Below, in pieces: positions 17,332-27,316 of a stretch of DNA of 64,000 nucleotides. The stretch spans positions 310,001-374,000 of the forward strand of contig JABUKB010000001.1 of assembly GCA_014595895.1 (NCBI GenBank), written 5' to 3'. The notes beneath the pieces were generated by a model. That model worked only from the letters and a program-made list of their open reading frames with translations. It did no database searches and was not told the DNA's origin. Each line of letters opens with the position of its first letter. The first letter of the stretch is position 1. The DNA is from Lysinibacillus odysseyi (GTDB lineage Bacteria > Bacillota > Bacilli > Bacillales_A > Planococcaceae). Made by a program: the position numbers and the translations under genes.

Positions 17332-20300
17332 ATGTTCTTAAAAAGACTTGAGGTAATTGGCTTCAAATCCTTTGCAGAGCGTATTGGCATCGATTTTGTC
17401 CCCGGTGTAACAGCTGTTGTTGGACCAAATGGTAGTGGTAAAAGCAATGTAACAGATGCAATCCGTTGGGTATTAGGGGAGCAGTCTGCCAAATCACTAC
17501 GTGGCTCTAAAATGGAAGATGTAATCTTTGCAGGGAGTGATTCACGTAAGCCATTAAACTTTGCAGAGGTCACACTCATTTTAGACAATTCAGACGAACG
17601 AATTGCGATTCCTTATACAGAAATTAGTGTAACGAGACGTGTGTATCGTTCAGGTGATAGTGAGTACTTACTCAATAAGCAAAATTGTCGCCTGAAGGAT
17701 ATTACGGACTTGTTTATGGATTCAGGCCTTGGAAAAGAAGCATTTTCCATTATTTCGCAAGGTCGTGTCGATGAAATTTTAAACAGTCGCCCGGATGACC
17801 GTCGATTAATTTTTGAAGAGGCAGCGGGCGTATTAAAATATAAGCAACGCAAGAAAGTAGCAGAACATAAGTTAGTGGAAACAGATGAAAACCTGCACCG
17901 TGTATTGGATATTTTGCATGAGCTGGATGATCGGCTAGAGCCGCTAAAAATGCAGGCTTCTGCAGCCAGTGATTATTTGCGCATGACAGAAGAATTGCGT
18001 GAATCGGATATTTCATTAATCGTTCACGATTTAGCGGTATGTGAAGCAAGCCTAGTTGAACTGCAAAATGAGCTTGCTGATCTAGAAGCCAAGGAATTAT
18101 TGCAGGCTGGCGAAATTGGGACACTTGAAAAATCGGTGCGACAAGTGCGTGCCGAGTTAAAGACGCTCGATAGCCAGCTCGATACTTCTCAAATGGGACT
18201 AGTAGAAGCAACTGCCGAGGTAGAGCGTTGGGATGGACGTAAAGCGCTTATGCAGGAAAAACGTTCCAATGCCCAACTCCGTTTGGAGCAACTACAAGGG
18301 CAGCTAGAAACAGCACAAAAAGAAGCGGAGCAACTGCAACTTGTAGAGCAAGAGAAAAAACAGCGTTTTCAACAAAAGCAGGCAGAAGTCCAAACGTTAA
18401 AGCAATCAATCAAGCAAATGGAGCAAGTACTTACACGTTCTGCTTCTGAGATGGAAGAGGAAATCGAAGACAATAAAAATAAATATATCGATTTATCCAA
18501 TGAACAAGCTACATTAAAAAATGAGTTAAAGCATATCGATCAGCAACTACAGCAACAACAGGCGACAAAAGAACGCATGTCTGGTCGCTATGAAGAATTG
18601 CAACAGCAATTGACAAAGGTTACAGCGGAAAAAGAAGCGGTTGCAAGCCAATGTACAGCCATTGAAGAGCGATTAGCACAGCAACAGGCAGCATTAGAAA
18701 AGCTAAATGCTTCTGTAACACAGCTGACCAAGGCTTTAGAGGACAAGCAAAACTTGCTGTACCAAGCGTACCAGCACCAACAACAGTTAAAAGCGCGCCG
18801 TGAAACACTGGCGGAACTCGAAGCAGACTTTTCCGGCTTCTATCATGGCGTAAAGGAAGTATTATTAGCGCGTGATAAAGGCGAGTTAGCCGGGGTAGAA
18901 GGAGCAGTAGCTGAGCTTGTCCAAGTAGACGGTGAATATTCGCAAGCAATTGAGACAGCATTAGGAGCTGCCAGTCAGCATATTGTGACAACGAATGAGC
19001 AGCAGGCACAGCAGGCAATTGCGTGGCTGAAAAAACGCCGTGCAGGACGCGCTACTTTCCTCCCTAAAACGGTCATGAAATCACGTCGTTTAAGTGAAGG
19101 GCAAATTGCCGCGGTTTCAAGTCACCCTGCTTTTATTAATATGGCTTACAACGTCGTAACGTTTGATGAATCCAATCGCTCGATAGTGGAAAATTTACTC
19201 GGTAATGTTTTCGTAGCAGCTCATATTGAAGGGGCTAGCCAAATTGCTCGTTTACTTGGCTTTAAATACCGTGTGGTGACAATGGATGGCGATATTATTA
19301 ATGCTGGCGGTTCCCTAACAGGCGGATCAGTCAAGCAGCAATCATCGTTATTCACGCGTAAAGCAGAGTTGGATACATTAACAGGTAAGTTAAATGAAAT
19401 GGAGCATACAATCCAATCAGCGGAGCGCACAGTAGCAATCGAAAAAGAAAAAACAGCGCAAATGCGTCAGGATGCAGAAGAAGTACGTCTTCTATGCGAG
19501 GAATATCGTACGCAACACCAGCAGCAAAAAGCGCAGTTTTTAGAATTAGACATGCAGGAGAAAGCACTGCAGTCGAACGTATCTTTAGCAACGTCTGAGC
19601 AAACGACCATGTCTACGCAAGGCGAGACATTAGAGCAGCAAAAACAACAGGCAGAAATGCGTCTAGCGGAGCTTGTCACAGCTTTAGCAGAAGTGAATGA
19701 GCTTGTGGAACAATTAACGATTGCCAAAGCCCAAGGAGACTCCCAGAAGGATATCCTGCGTGACCAACTAGGTGAAAAACGTTCACAGCTTGCTGTAGCA
19801 CAAGAGCAAATGCAACAATTGCAAATTCAAACGGCTGATGTAGCATTGCAATTAGCCAAAATAAACGAAACTGTACAAAGCATTTCCCAGGAAATTGAGT
19901 GGTTCGCTACAGATGCCGGTGCCAATGGTCCAACTGTTGAGGAAATCGAAGCAGCCATTGTAGAATGGAGCGCGAAACGCGATACGCTGCAAGAATTTAT
20001 TAACGAAAAGCGCGAGCAAAAGGAAGCGTTGCAGCAAAAAGTCCTTGTTATTGAAGAGGACTTAGCGGAAAAGCAACGCATTCACAAAAGCTATGTTGAG
20101 GCAATCAATCAGCAAACGATGAAGCGCAGCCGATTGCAGTTTGAGCAGTCAACATACGAGAAACAATTAACAGAAAACTATGAGCTTGATGTTCCGCAAG
20201 CAAAGGAACAGGCTGAGCCTATAGAAGCAGTAGATGCAGTACGTCGCAAAGTAAAATTACTAAAACAATCTATCGAAGAATTAGGACCGGTTAATTTAAC

Positions 20301-20901
20301 GGCTATTGAAGAATTCGAACGCGTGCAAGAACGTCATACATTCTTAAATGAGCAACGCAATGATTTACTCGAAGCGAAAGATACTTTGCACAAAGCAATT
20401 ACAGAAATGGATAGTGAAATGTCTACTCGTTTTGGAGAGACTTTTGAAAGTATTCGCATTCAATTTAAACGCGTGTTCCGTGAATTATTTGGCGGAGGTC
20501 AGGCAGATTTAGTATTGTTGCAACCGGAGGATCTATTAACATCTGGCATCGAAATTAAAGCACAACCCCCAGGCAAAAAACTGCAAACTTTAAGTTTATT
20601 ATCAGGCGGGGAACGTGCCTTGACAGCGATTGCCTTATTATTCGCGATTTTAAATACACGCCCTGTACCATTCTGTGTTCTAGATGAGGTAGAGGCAGCA
20701 TTAGATGAATCAAATGTGATTCGTTATAGTCAATATTTGAAGAAATTTAGTCAAGATACCCAATTCATCGTTATTACTCACCGAAAAGGAACGATGGAAG
20801 GGGCCGATGTATTATATGGCATTACTATGCAAGAATCGGGTGTTTCGAAGCTTGTATCAGTCAAGCTGGAAGAAGAAGAAGCAGTAGGCGGAGGAGTGTA
20901 G
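17332..20901 (+). CDS. smc: Chromosome segregation protein SMC
   Basis: 1189 residues. Walker [10 protein letters not shown] (31-39) in the N-terminal head; two long glutamine/glutamate-rich coiled coils (about 165-500 and 670-1010) flank a hinge (about 510-665, with the glycine-rich GGSLTGGS). The C-terminal head has signature [18 protein letters not shown] (about 1090-1107) and Walker [14 protein letters not shown]. It is the condensin ATPase working with ScpA/ScpB. AGAGGAGGAATA ribosome site overlaps the end of rnc. The high CAG/CAA count of the coils gives the local repetitive look, without true tandem repeats. Confidence 0.97.
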   Translation: MFLKRLEVIGFKSFAERIGIDFVPGVTAVVGPNGSGKSNVTDAIRWVLGEQSAKSLRGSKMEDVIFAGSDSRKPLNFAEVTLILDNSDERIAIPYTEISVTRRVYRSGDSEYLLNKQNCRLKDITDLFMDSGLGKEAFSIISQGRVDEILNSRPDDRRLIFEEAAGVLKYKQRKKVAEHKLVETDENLHRVLDILHELDDRLEPLKMQASAASDYLRMTEELRESDISLIVHDLAVCEASLVELQNELADLEAKELLQAGEIGTLEKSVRQVRAELKTLDSQLDTSQMGLVEATAEVERWDGRKALMQEKRSNAQLRLEQLQGQLETAQKEAEQLQLVEQEKKQRFQQKQAEVQTLKQSIKQMEQVLTRSASEMEEEIEDNKNKYIDLSNEQATLKNELKHIDQQLQQQQATKERMSGRYEELQQQLTKVTAEKEAVASQCTAIEERLAQQQAALEKLNASVTQLTKALEDKQNLLYQAYQHQQQLKARRETLAELEADFSGFYHGVKEVLLARDKGELAGVEGAVAELVQVDGEYSQAIETALGAASQHIVTTNEQQAQQAIAWLKKRRAGRATFLPKTVMKSRRLSEGQIAAVSSHPAFINMAYNVVTFDESNRSIVENLLGNVFVAAHIEGASQIARLLGFKYRVVTMDGDIINAGGSLTGGSVKQQSSLFTRKAELDTLTGKLNEMEHTIQSAERTVAIEKEKTAQMRQDAEEVRLLCEEYRTQHQQQKAQFLELDMQEKALQSNVSLATSEQTTMSTQGETLEQQKQQAEMRLAELVTALAEVNELVEQLTIAKAQGDSQKDILRDQLGEKRSQLAVAQEQMQQLQIQTADVALQLAKINETVQSISQEIEWFATDAGANGPTVEEIEAAIVEWSAKRDTLQEFINEKREQKEALQQKVLVIEEDLAEKQRIHKSYVEAINQQTMKRSRLQFEQSTYEKQLTENYELDVPQAKEQAEPIEAVDAVRRKVKLLKQSIEELGPVNLTAIEEFERVQERHTFLNEQRNDLLEAKDTLHKAITEMDSEMSTRFGETFESIRIQFKRVFRELFGGGQADLVLLQPEDLLTSGIEIKAQPPGKKLQTLSLLSGGERALTAIALLFAILNTRPVPFCVLDEVEAALDESNVIRYSQYLKKFSQDTQFIVITHRKGTMEGADVLYGITMQESGVSKLVSVKLEEEEAVGGGV

Positions 20902-20904
20902 GGA

Positions 20905-22155
20905 ATGAGCTTTTTTAAACGTTTGAAAGAAAAATTGATTGGCGCGGAAGAAGAGAAACTGCCAAAGGATGACATAGAGCAATCAATTGATAAACCAGAG
21001 GATACGGATGAGGGAATCGAGCAAGTCGAGCCATCAGAAGCAGTATACGTTCCTGCGGTAGAAGAGGTAGTATTAGAAACAGAACCTGACACGATTATCG
21101 GGGAACAGCCTCAAGAGTTATCTGTGATAGAGACCGAAGAAGCTGAAGCAGCAGAAGAAGTAGTAGAGCCGGTCGAGGAGAAAAAACCATCTGCCTGGTC
21201 AATTACAGAAAAATTTAAACTAGGCTTATCGAAAACACGTAATTCATTTACATCCAAAGTAAACGATTTAGTCGCACGTTACCGTAAAGTAGATGAAGAT
21301 TTTTTTGAGGAATTAGAAGATCTTTTATTGCAAGCGGACGTAGGCTTTGAAACAGTAATGGAATTGATGGATAAGTTACGCTATGAAGTACAACGTAAAA
21401 ACATCAAGAATACAGAAGGAATCCAAACAATCATCTCCGAAAAATTAGTAGAGATATACGAAGCAGGCGAAGAAAATTTAACAGAGATGAATATGCAGCC
21501 AAAAGGTGAGCTAACGGTCATTTTATTTGTCGGGGTCAATGGTGTAGGAAAAACAACAACGATCGGCAAATTAGCGCACCGTCTAAAATCTGAGGGAAAA
21601 ACAGTAATTTTAGCGGCAGGGGATACATTCCGTGCGGGTGCCATTGATCAATTACAGGTATGGGGAGAGCGAGTAGGCTGTGAAGTGATTGCACAGTCTG
21701 AAGGCTCAGACCCAGCTGCTGTTATGTACGATGCCATCCGTGCAGCAAAAAACCGTGGTGCCGATGTCTTAATTTGCGATACGGCAGGTCGCTTACAAAA
21801 TAAAGTCAACTTAATGAATGAGCTAGAAAAGGTACATCGCGTTATCTCACGTGAAATTCCAGATGCTCCTCATGAAGTATTATTGGCGCTGGATGCAACG
21901 ACAGGTCAAAATGCCTTAGTACAAGCACAAATGTTCAAAGAGGCTACAAATGTAACAGGTATTGTACTGACGAAACTTGATGGTACAGCAAAAGGCGGTA
22001 TCGTGCTTGCGATTCGCAATAAATTAAGCATTCCCGTTAAATTTGTCGGTCTTGGTGAAAAGATGGATGATCTTCAACCATTTGATGCAGAACGATATGT
22101 ATATGGTTTATTTGCGGAAGGTTTAGAAAAAGAATTAGAAAACATAGAAGACTAA
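20905..22155 (+). CDS. ftsY: Signal recognition particle receptor FtsY
   Basis: 416 residues. A very acidic A domain (residues about 10-95, rich in E/P/V) is followed by the N domain with [16 protein letters not shown] and the G domain: G1 [15 protein letters not shown] (about 210), [16 protein letters not shown], and [10 protein letters not shown]. It is the membrane-associated GTPase that receives Ffh-ribosome complexes. It starts 3 nt after smc. Compared with B. subtilis (329 residues) it is longer because of the acidic N-terminus. A terminator follows. Confidence 0.97.
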   Translation: MSFFKRLKEKLIGAEEEKLPKDDIEQSIDKPEDTDEGIEQVEPSEAVYVPAVEEVVLETEPDTIIGEQPQELSVIETEEAEAAEEVVEPVEEKKPSAWSITEKFKLGLSKTRNSFTSKVNDLVARYRKVDEDFFEELEDLLLQADVGFETVMELMDKLRYEVQRKNIKNTEGIQTIISEKLVEIYEAGEENLTEMNMQPKGELTVILFVGVNGVGKTTTIGKLAHRLKSEGKTVILAAGDTFRAGAIDQLQVWGERVGCEVIAQSEGSDPAAVMYDAIRAAKNRGADVLICDTAGRLQNKVNLMNELEKVHRVISREIPDAPHEVLLALDATTGQNALVQAQMFKEATNVTGIVLTKLDGTAKGGIVLAIRNKLSIPVKFVGLGEKMDDLQPFDAERYVYGLFAEGLEKELENIED

Positions 22156-22161
22156 CTTATG

Positions 22162-22195
22162 AAAACGTGCAGGCGCTGGTCTGTACGTTTTTAAT
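22162..22195 (+). terminator. Intrinsic terminator after ftsY
   Basis: Stem AAAACGTGCAG (22162-22172) with CTGTACGTTTT (22181-22191), one G-U pair, then T-rich. Confidence 0.85.
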
Positions 22196-22349
22196 TTTTA
22201 ATAGGGCAAAACAGAGCCTATATTGAATTGAAAATTCCTTTTATAGGTGATGAAACTACTCTTTGGTAACTTTTGTACATGTCTTTTCTCCTGTACACCA
22301 CAAGCTGTTGAAAATGATAAAAATTTGACCAAAGTGCAAGTAAATAACC

Positions 22350-22379
22350 TTGACACCTCTCCCTAAAAAGCTATATGAT
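22350..22379 (+). promoter_or_regulatory. Sigma-A promoter of ylxM-ffh
   Basis: Consensus -35 TTGACA (22350-22355), 18 nt, -10 TATGAT (22374-22379). Start site expected near 22386, which helps to choose the ylxM start codon. Confidence 0.8.
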
Positions 22380-22411
22380 ACAGTAGACTAAATATGAATG
22401 GAGAGATTAAG

Positions 22412-22744
22412 GTGCTACTTGAGAAAACAACACGCATGAACTTTCTCTTCGACTTTTATCAAGCATTGCTAACGGAAAAGCAACGTAGCTATATGGAGCT
22501 TTACTACCTAGATGACCACTCTCTAGGGGAAATTGCCGAGTCGTACGAAATATCCAGACAGGCCGTATACGATAATATTCGACGTACGGAGGCAATGCTT
22601 GAAGAATATGAAGATAAATTACGCTTATTAGAAAAATTTCAACAGCGCCAACAGCTACTCAAACAATTAACAGCCGCTCTAGAACAAGGCGGCGACAAAG
22701 AAGCTTGCCTAGCGTTAGTTGAACAACTGAAGGAATCGGATTAG
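22412..22744 (+). CDS. ylxM: YlxM family DNA-binding / SRP-associated protein
   Basis: 110 residues from GTG 22412. The upstream in-frame ATG at 22394 would lie only about 8 nt from the predicted transcript start, leaving no room for a ribosome site, while GGAGAG at 22400-22405 is well spaced for the GTG. A helix-turn-helix is seen in [30 protein letters not shown], like sigma-70 region 4. YlxM is encoded beside ffh across Firmicutes and Streptococcus YlxM is reported to associate with the SRP. The C-terminal part is a charged helix. The ffh start is 12 nt downstream. Confidence 0.9.
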   Translation: MLLEKTTRMNFLFDFYQALLTEKQRSYMELYYLDDHSLGEIAESYEISRQAVYDNIRRTEAMLEEYEDKLRLLEKFQQRQQLLKQLTAALEQGGDKEACLALVEQLKESD

Positions 22745-22756
22745 GAGGCGAAGGAT

Positions 22757-24115
22757 TTGGCTTTTGAAGGTTTAGCAGAGCGACTCCAAGGCACTATTCA
22801 AAAAATCAAAGGCAAAGGTAAAGTAAGTGAACAAGACGTAAAGGAAATGATGCGTGAAGTTCGATTTGCTTTAATTGAAGCCGACGTTAACTTAAAAGTA
22901 GTAAAAGAGTTCGTGAAAAAGGTAAGTGAACGTGCTGTCGGTGCGGATGTCATGAAATCATTAACACCAGGTCAGCAAGTTATTAAAATCGTACAGGATG
23001 AGTTAACAACTTTAATGGGTGGCGAGCAAAGCCCGATTAAATTTAGCTCGCGTCCGCCAACTGTCATCATGATGGTCGGCTTACAGGGGGCCGGTAAAAC
23101 AACGACTACAGGTAAATTAGCCTCTGTACTGCGCAAAAAGTATAATAAAAAGCCGCTGCTTGTTGCTGCAGATATTTATCGTCCAGCCGCAGTAAAGCAG
23201 CTAGAAACATTAGGAAAGCAACTATCCATTCCGGTGTTTGCGCTGGGGACGGATATTTCACCAGTAGAAATTGCTCGCCAAGCGTTAGAGCACGCGAAAG
23301 AAGAGCATCACGATGTTGTCATTATCGATACAGCTGGTCGATTGCATATTGATGAAGAGCTGATGCAGGAGTTAAAGGATATCCGTTCGTTAAAGGAACC
23401 GGATGAGGTATTTTTAGTCGTGGATGCTATGACAGGTCAAGATGCAGTCAATGTAGCCCAAAGCTTTAATGAAACAGTTGGCATTACCGGCGTTGTGCTC
23501 ACGAAGCTAGATGGTGACACGCGTGGTGGTGCAGCGTTATCGATCCGCTCTGTCACAGGGAAGCCAATTAAATTTGTTGGTATGGGTGAAAAAATGGACG
23601 CCTTGGAGTCATTCTATCCGGAGCGTATGGCTTCGCGAATTTTAGGAATGGGCGATGTGCTATCGCTTATTGAGAAAGCGCAAGCGAATGTGGATATGGA
23701 CAAAGCGAAAGAGCTTGAAGCAAAGTTCATGACGCAATCCTTCACATTTGATGACTTTATTGAGCAGCTACAAGCGGTGAAAAAGATGGGACCGCTTGAT
23801 GAATTACTAAAAATGCTGCCAGGAGCCGGAAAAATCAAAGGTCTTGAAAATGCAAAAGTGGATGAAAAACAAATGGGTCGCATCGAGGCAATTATTTATT
23901 CGATGACGCCTGCCGAAAAAACAAATCCAGAAATCATTAACTCAAGCCGCAAAAAGCGTATTGCAACTGGTTCAGGTACGTCCATTCAGGAAATTAACCG
24001 TCTGCTCAAACAGTTTGAAGAAATGAAAAAAATGATGAAGCAAATGACTGGTATGGCGCAAGGAAAAGGCAAGAAAAAAATGAAAATGCCAGGCTTAGAT
24101 TCATTTTTTAAATAA
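22757..24115 (+). CDS. ffh: Signal recognition particle protein Ffh
   Basis: 452 residues from a TTG start, supported by the TTAGGAGGCGAAGG ribosome site. N domain (1-90), G domain with G1 GLQGAGKTTTTGKLA (about 108-122), ADIYRPAAVKQL, DTAGR and TKLDGDTRGG, then the methionine-rich M domain (about 300-452) ending MKMPGLDSFFK. Binds signal sequences and SRP RNA and docks to FtsY, whose gene is one transcription unit upstream. Family identity is certain. Confidence 0.98.
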   Translation: MAFEGLAERLQGTIQKIKGKGKVSEQDVKEMMREVRFALIEADVNLKVVKEFVKKVSERAVGADVMKSLTPGQQVIKIVQDELTTLMGGEQSPIKFSSRPPTVIMMVGLQGAGKTTTTGKLASVLRKKYNKKPLLVAADIYRPAAVKQLETLGKQLSIPVFALGTDISPVEIARQALEHAKEEHHDVVIIDTAGRLHIDEELMQELKDIRSLKEPDEVFLVVDAMTGQDAVNVAQSFNETVGITGVVLTKLDGDTRGGAALSIRSVTGKPIKFVGMGEKMDALESFYPERMASRILGMGDVLSLIEKAQANVDMDKAKELEAKFMTQSFTFDDFIEQLQAVKKMGPLDELLKMLPGAGKIKGLENAKVDEKQMGRIEAIIYSMTPAEKTNPEIINSSRKKRIATGSGTSIQEINRLLKQFEEMKKMMKQMTGMAQGKGKKKMKMPGLDSFFK

Positions 24116-24141
24116 AATTTATACTTGTAAAGAAAAAACAC

Positions 24142-24173
24142 TTTACAAACACTCAAGACATTGCTAATATAAT
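24142..24173 (+). promoter_or_regulatory. Promoter of rpsP-khpA
   Basis: -35 TTTACA (24142-24147), 17 nt, -10 TAATAT (24165-24170); an overlapping perfect TATAAT at 24168-24173 has a 20-nt spacer. Located 36-40 nt before rpsP, in the 93-nt gap after ffh. Confidence 0.65.
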
Positions 24174-24208
24174 ATCTTGTGTGAAACTTATTCGGAGGTG
24201 CTTATTAA

Positions 24209-24481
24209 ATGGCAGTTAAAATTCGCTTAAAACGTATGGGAGCTAAAAAATCTCCTTTCTATCGTATCGTAGTTGCTGACGCTCGTTCACCACGTGATGG
24301 CCGTCAAATCGAAACAGTAGGTACTTACAACCCACTTACAGTTCCAGCTACAGTGCAAATCGATGAAGAGAAAGCTCTTAAATGGTTAGCTGATGGTGCA
24401 AAACCATCTGATACTGTACGTAACCTGTTCTCAGAACAAGGTATCATGGAAAAATTCCATAACCAAAAATTCGCTAAATAA
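24209..24481 (+). CDS. rpsP: 30S ribosomal protein S16
   Basis: 90 residues, the usual S16 length. [20 protein letters not shown] at residues 2-21 is the family signature, followed by [10 protein letters not shown]. Small-subunit assembly protein. GGAGGTG ribosome site. Head of the rpsP-khpA unit, with its own promoter after ffh. Confidence 0.98.
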   Translation: MAVKIRLKRMGAKKSPFYRIVVADARSPRDGRQIETVGTYNPLTVPATVQIDEEKALKWLADGAKPSDTVRNLFSEQGIMEKFHNQKFAK

Positions 24482-24496
24482 TCGGAGGTATCATTT

Positions 24497-24730
24497 ATGA
24501 AGCAGCTGATTGAAACAATCGTGAAACCGTTAGTTGATTATCCAAATGAAGTTCGTATTGAGACGGATGAAAATGATAGTCGCATTGTTTACAAACTTTT
24601 TGTGCATCCAGAGGATCGAGGAAAAGTGATTGGTAAACAAGGTCGTGTAGCAAAAGCTGTTCGAACAATTGTTTACTCAGCGGCATCGGGATACCATCAG
24701 AAAAAAGTTTACGTCGATATTTTGGACTAA
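24497..24730 (+). CDS. khpA: KH-domain RNA-binding protein KhpA (YlqC)
   Basis: 77 residues, one KH domain with the GKQG loop in VIGKQGRVAKAVRTIV (about 40-55). In other Firmicutes KhpA pairs with KhpB/Jag and binds RNAs linked to cell-division and wall synthesis control. AATCGGAGGTATC ribosome site, 15 nt after rpsP. A strong symmetrical hairpin with flanking A and T runs follows, before rimM. Confidence 0.93.
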   Translation: MKQLIETIVKPLVDYPNEVRIETDENDSRIVYKLFVHPEDRGKVIGKQGRVAKAVRTIVYSAASGYHQKKVYVDILD

Positions 24731-24764
24731 TACATGACGTGGTGCATCAAGGATGGCCCGTCTG

Positions 24765-24807
24765 AAAAAAAGAGAAGGAGGCCGTTAAAGCTTTCTTCTC
24801 TTTTTTT
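24765..24807 (+). terminator. Intrinsic terminator/attenuator between khpA and rimM
   Basis: Perfect 13-bp stem: AAAAAAAGAGAAG (24765-24777) with CTTCTCTTTTTTT (24795-24807), 17-nt loop. The T-run is part of the 3' arm. The mirrored A-run would also make it work in the reverse direction. It interrupts an otherwise continuous ribosome-assembly operon. A TATACT (24811-24816) lies just after it but has no good -35. Confidence 0.75.
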
Positions 24808-24844
24808 CGATATACTTATGAGCAAATATAAAGAGGTGACAATG

Positions 24845-25363
24845 ATGGAATGGTTTAATGTAGGACGCATCGTCAATACACATGGTATTCGTGGAGAAGT
24901 ACGTGTTTTATCGACAACGGATTTTGAGGATGTGCGCTTTGCTCCCGGCTCAAAGTTAGCTGCATTTAAAAAAGGTGACAAACATCCAACATGGGTAACA
25001 ATCAAAAGCGCTCGCTATCATAAAAATTTCATTTTACTGACGTTTGAGGGATTAGAAAACATCAACCTAGTAGAGCCGTTTAAAGAAGGTTTATTAAAGG
25101 TGACGATGGACCAGTTAGCAGAGGATGAACTAGAAGAAAACGAATACTATCACTTCGAAATTAAGGATTGCGAAGTATTTTCTGAAGAAGGCGAACTAAT
25201 TGGAGTCGTAACGGATATTTTATCGACAGGTGCCAATGATGTGTGGGAAATCAAAGCAAAGGATGGCAAAAAGCATTACATTCCTTATATTGAAGATGTT
25301 GTCAAAGAAATCGATGTAGAAGAAAAGAAAATCATCATTCATGTGATGGAAGGCTTATTATAA
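24845..25363 (+). CDS. rimM: Ribosome maturation factor RimM
   Basis: 172 residues when begun at ATG 24845. The AAGAGGTGA ribosome site (24831-24839) fits this codon; the longer open frame from 24734 has no ribosome site and no family similarity in its first 37 codons, and runs through the terminator hairpin. N-terminal [17 protein letters not shown] is the RimM signature; the C-terminal PRC barrel includes [25 protein letters not shown]. It helps assemble the 30S head. Stop and trmD start overlap (TAATG). Confidence 0.96.
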   Translation: MEWFNVGRIVNTHGIRGEVRVLSTTDFEDVRFAPGSKLAAFKKGDKHPTWVTIKSARYHKNFILLTFEGLENINLVEPFKEGLLKVTMDQLAEDELEENEYYHFEIKDCEVFSEEGELIGVVTDILSTGANDVWEIKAKDGKKHYIPYIEDVVKEIDVEEKKIIIHVMEGLL

Positions 25364-26091
25364 TGAAAGTACATGTACTCAGTTTATTTCCCGAAATGTT
25401 TGAAGGGGTTTTTGGTTCATCGATTTTAAAGAAAGCGCAAGAAAAAGGAGCAGTAGAACTAGCTGTGTCAGACATTCGTGCGTTTAGTGAAAATAAACAT
25501 AAGCAAGTGGATGACTATCCGTACGGTGGCGGCGCTGGGATGGTACTGAAGCCAGAGCCGATGTTCAAGGCGGTAGAAACGATTACAGAAGGTCGAAAAC
25601 CGCGTGTAATCCTGATGTGCCCACAAGGTGAGCGCTTTACACAAAAAAAGGCAGAAGAGCTCGCTAAAGAAGACGATTTAGTGTTTTTATGTGGTCATTA
25701 TGAAGGGTATGATGAACGTATTCGCACCCATTTAATAACCGACGAGATTTCCATCGGTGACTTTGTATTAACGGGTGGGGAGCTGCCGGCAATGACGGTA
25801 ATTGATGCTGTGGTTCGTTTACTGCCAGGTGTGCTAGGGCAGGCAGACTCACATATTCAAGATTCATTTTCAACTGGGCTACTCGAACATCCGCACTATA
25901 CGCGACCAGCTGATTTTAGAGGTTTAAAAGTGCCAGATATCCTGCTCAGTGGTAACCATGCAAAAATTGATGAGTGGCGTGAAGAGCAGTCATTAAAGCG
26001 TACATTAGAGAGACGCCCAGATCTATTAGAGGCACTTGAATTAACGCCAAAACAAGAGGCTATTTTAAAGAAATTAACAAAAGAAATGTAA
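25363..26091 (+). CDS. trmD: tRNA (guanine-37-N1)-methyltransferase TrmD
   Basis: 242 residues, typical. SPOUT knot motifs: [13 protein letters not shown] (about 53-65), [11 protein letters not shown] (about 110-120) and [15 protein letters not shown] (about 131-145), which binds AdoMet. It methylates G37 next to the anticodon, preventing +1 frameshifts. Shares one base with the rimM stop, so coupled. Followed by an independent promoter for rplS. Confidence 0.97.
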   Translation: MKVHVLSLFPEMFEGVFGSSILKKAQEKGAVELAVSDIRAFSENKHKQVDDYPYGGGAGMVLKPEPMFKAVETITEGRKPRVILMCPQGERFTQKKAEELAKEDDLVFLCGHYEGYDERIRTHLITDEISIGDFVLTGGELPAMTVIDAVVRLLPGVLGQADSHIQDSFSTGLLEHPHYTRPADFRGLKVPDILLSGNHAKIDEWREEQSLKRTLERRPDLLEALELTPKQEAILKKLTKEM

Positions 26092-26101
26092 GGAAAACTA
26101 C

Positions 26102-26131
26102 TTGACGCTCTATTTAAGCATATGGTACACT
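26102..26131 (+). promoter_or_regulatory. Promoter of rplS
   Basis: -35 TTGACG (26102-26107), 18 nt, -10 TACACT (26126-26131), beginning 11 nt after the trmD stop. Confidence 0.65.
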
Positions 26132-26137
26132 TTGATT

Positions 26138-26215
26138 TGTGCAAAAAGCACTGAATTAAGGTGTTCCGCTGCAAGGAAAGTCTTGGTATGAGCATCTGTT
26201 GAAGGAGAGAATATA
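26138..26215 (+). ncRNA. Candidate L19 leader (rplS 5' UTR autoregulatory element)
   Basis: About 78 nt between the predicted start site and the rplS ATG. It contains TTGTGCAAAAAGCAC (a TGC/GCA hairpin) and CAAGGAAAGTCTTG (CAAG/CTTG hairpin) before the GAAGGAGAG ribosome site. Bacillales have a known structured leader upstream of rplS that lets L19 repress its own mRNA. Position fits; I could not score the structure against the family model. Confidence 0.45.
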
Positions 26216-26560
26216 ATGTCAAACATTATTGCAGAAATTACAAAAGAACAACTACGTTCTGACGTACCGGCATTCCGTCCTGGTGACACTGTAAAGGTAC
26301 ACGTTAAAGTTGTTGAGGGTACTCGTGAGCGTATCCAATTATTCGAAGGTGTAGTTATCAAACGTCGCGGTGGTGGCGTAAGCGAAACTTTCACTGTTCG
26401 TAAAATTTCTTACGGCGTTGGTGTTGAGCGTACTTTCCCAGTACACACTCCAAAAATCGCTAAATTAGAAGTTACTCGTCGCGGTAAAGTACGTCGCGCG
26501 AAACTTTACTACTTACGTAACCTACGTGGTAAAGCTGCACGTATCAAAGAAATTCGCTAA
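26216..26560 (+). CDS. rplS: 50S ribosomal protein L19
   Basis: 114 residues. [20 protein letters not shown] (about 21-40) and the [12 protein letters not shown] loop are L19 hallmarks, as is the basic C-terminus with [10 protein letters not shown]. Sits at the subunit interface. Own promoter and leader; a terminator follows directly. Confidence 0.98.
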   Translation: MSNIIAEITKEQLRSDVPAFRPGDTVKVHVKVVEGTRERIQLFEGVVIKRRGGGVSETFTVRKISYGVGVERTFPVHTPKIAKLEVTRRGKVRRAKLYYLRNLRGKAARIKEIR

Positions 26561-26570
26561 TAACTTTTTT

Positions 26571-26608
26571 AAAGAATGGAGCTTGTGGTATACAAGCTCC
26601 ATTTCTTT
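26571..26608 (+). terminator. Intrinsic terminator after rplS
   Basis: Stem TGGAGCTTGT with ACAAGCTCCA (26577-26586 / 26592-26601), extended by A/T pairs (AAAGAA with TTTCTTT). Confidence 0.85.
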
Positions 26609-26633
26609 ATGTAAGGGAATATAACGGATTTTT

Positions 26634-26662
26634 TTGCCTACAACGCATATTTCGTTTACAAT
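26634..26662 (+). promoter_or_regulatory. Promoter of lepB
   Basis: -35 TTGCCT (26634-26639), exactly 17 nt, -10 TACAAT (26657-26662), 30 nt before the GTG start of lepB. Confidence 0.75.
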
Positions 26663-26692
26663 AGGTGTTGATAGACGAGGGGGACTTTTTAA

Positions 26693-27256
26693 GTGGAAAC
26701 TGCGAAAAAAGAAAAAAATGAACTTTTAGAATGGGTCAAAGCCCTATTGATTGCTTTTGCAATTGCTGCACTTATTCGTTACTTTTTATTTACGCCAATT
26801 GTTGTAGACGGCGATTCAATGATGCCTACCTTAGTGGATGGAGACCGTATGATTGTCAATAAAATTGGCTATACCATTGGAGACCCGGACCGCTTTGACA
26901 TTGTTGTTTTTCATGCACCAGAAGGGAAGGATTACATAAAGCGTGTAATCGGCTTGCCAGGTGATACACTTGAGTATATTGATGATCAATTATATATAAA
27001 TGGCAAGGCGTATGACGAGCCTTATTTAGATCCGTACAAGGCACAAATAACGGATGGGAATTTAACAGGTGATTTCACATTACAGGATATCGACCCAGCA
27101 TTGGATACGATCCCAGAAGGCTATGTATTTGTGATGGGGGACAATCGTCGCTTTAGTAAAGATAGCCGCCATATCGGAATTGTCAATCAAAAAGAAATTG
27201 TAGGTAAGACAAGTATTGTCTTTTGGCCGCTAGAAGAAATCAAAATAGTAGAGTAA
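26693..27256 (+). CDS. lepB: Signal peptidase I
   Basis: 187 residues from GTG 26693 (GAGGGGGA ribosome site). One N-terminal membrane anchor (about residues 15-33), catalytic Ser42 in DGDSMMPTL and Lys83 in DYIKRVIGLPGD, then the conserved GDNRRFSKDSRHIG box near residues 150-163. It cleaves signal peptides of exported pre-proteins on the outer face of the membrane. Single-anchor, prokaryotic (P-type) enzyme like SipS. Position between rplS and rbgA differs from SipS in B. subtilis, where rplS is followed by rbgA directly. Confidence 0.95.
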   Translation: METAKKEKNELLEWVKALLIAFAIAALIRYFLFTPIVVDGDSMMPTLVDGDRMIVNKIGYTIGDPDRFDIVVFHAPEGKDYIKRVIGLPGDTLEYIDDQLYINGKAYDEPYLDPYKAQITDGNLTGDFTLQDIDPALDTIPEGYVFVMGDNRRFSKDSRHIGIVNQKEIVGKTSIVFWPLEEIKIVE

Positions 27257-27260
27257 AAAA

Positions 27261-27293
27261 GGGGAGGAGATATTTCGTTGTCTCCTTCTTTTT
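27261..27293 (+). terminator. Intrinsic terminator after lepB
   Basis: GGGGAGGAGA (27261-27270) pairs with TCTCCTTCTT (27281-27290) using three G-U pairs, followed by TTTG. Confidence 0.65.
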
Positions 27294-27316
27294 GTCGATA
27301 GAAAGGATTCGGTAGT

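Noticed and set aside
18300-20100. CAG/CAA-rich stretches of smc as nucleotide repeats
   Set aside because: They encode the glutamine-rich coiled coils; there is no regular unit or spacing.
24734-24844. Extended N-terminus of rimM
   Set aside because: These 37 codons run through the terminator hairpin, have no ribosome site and no family similarity.
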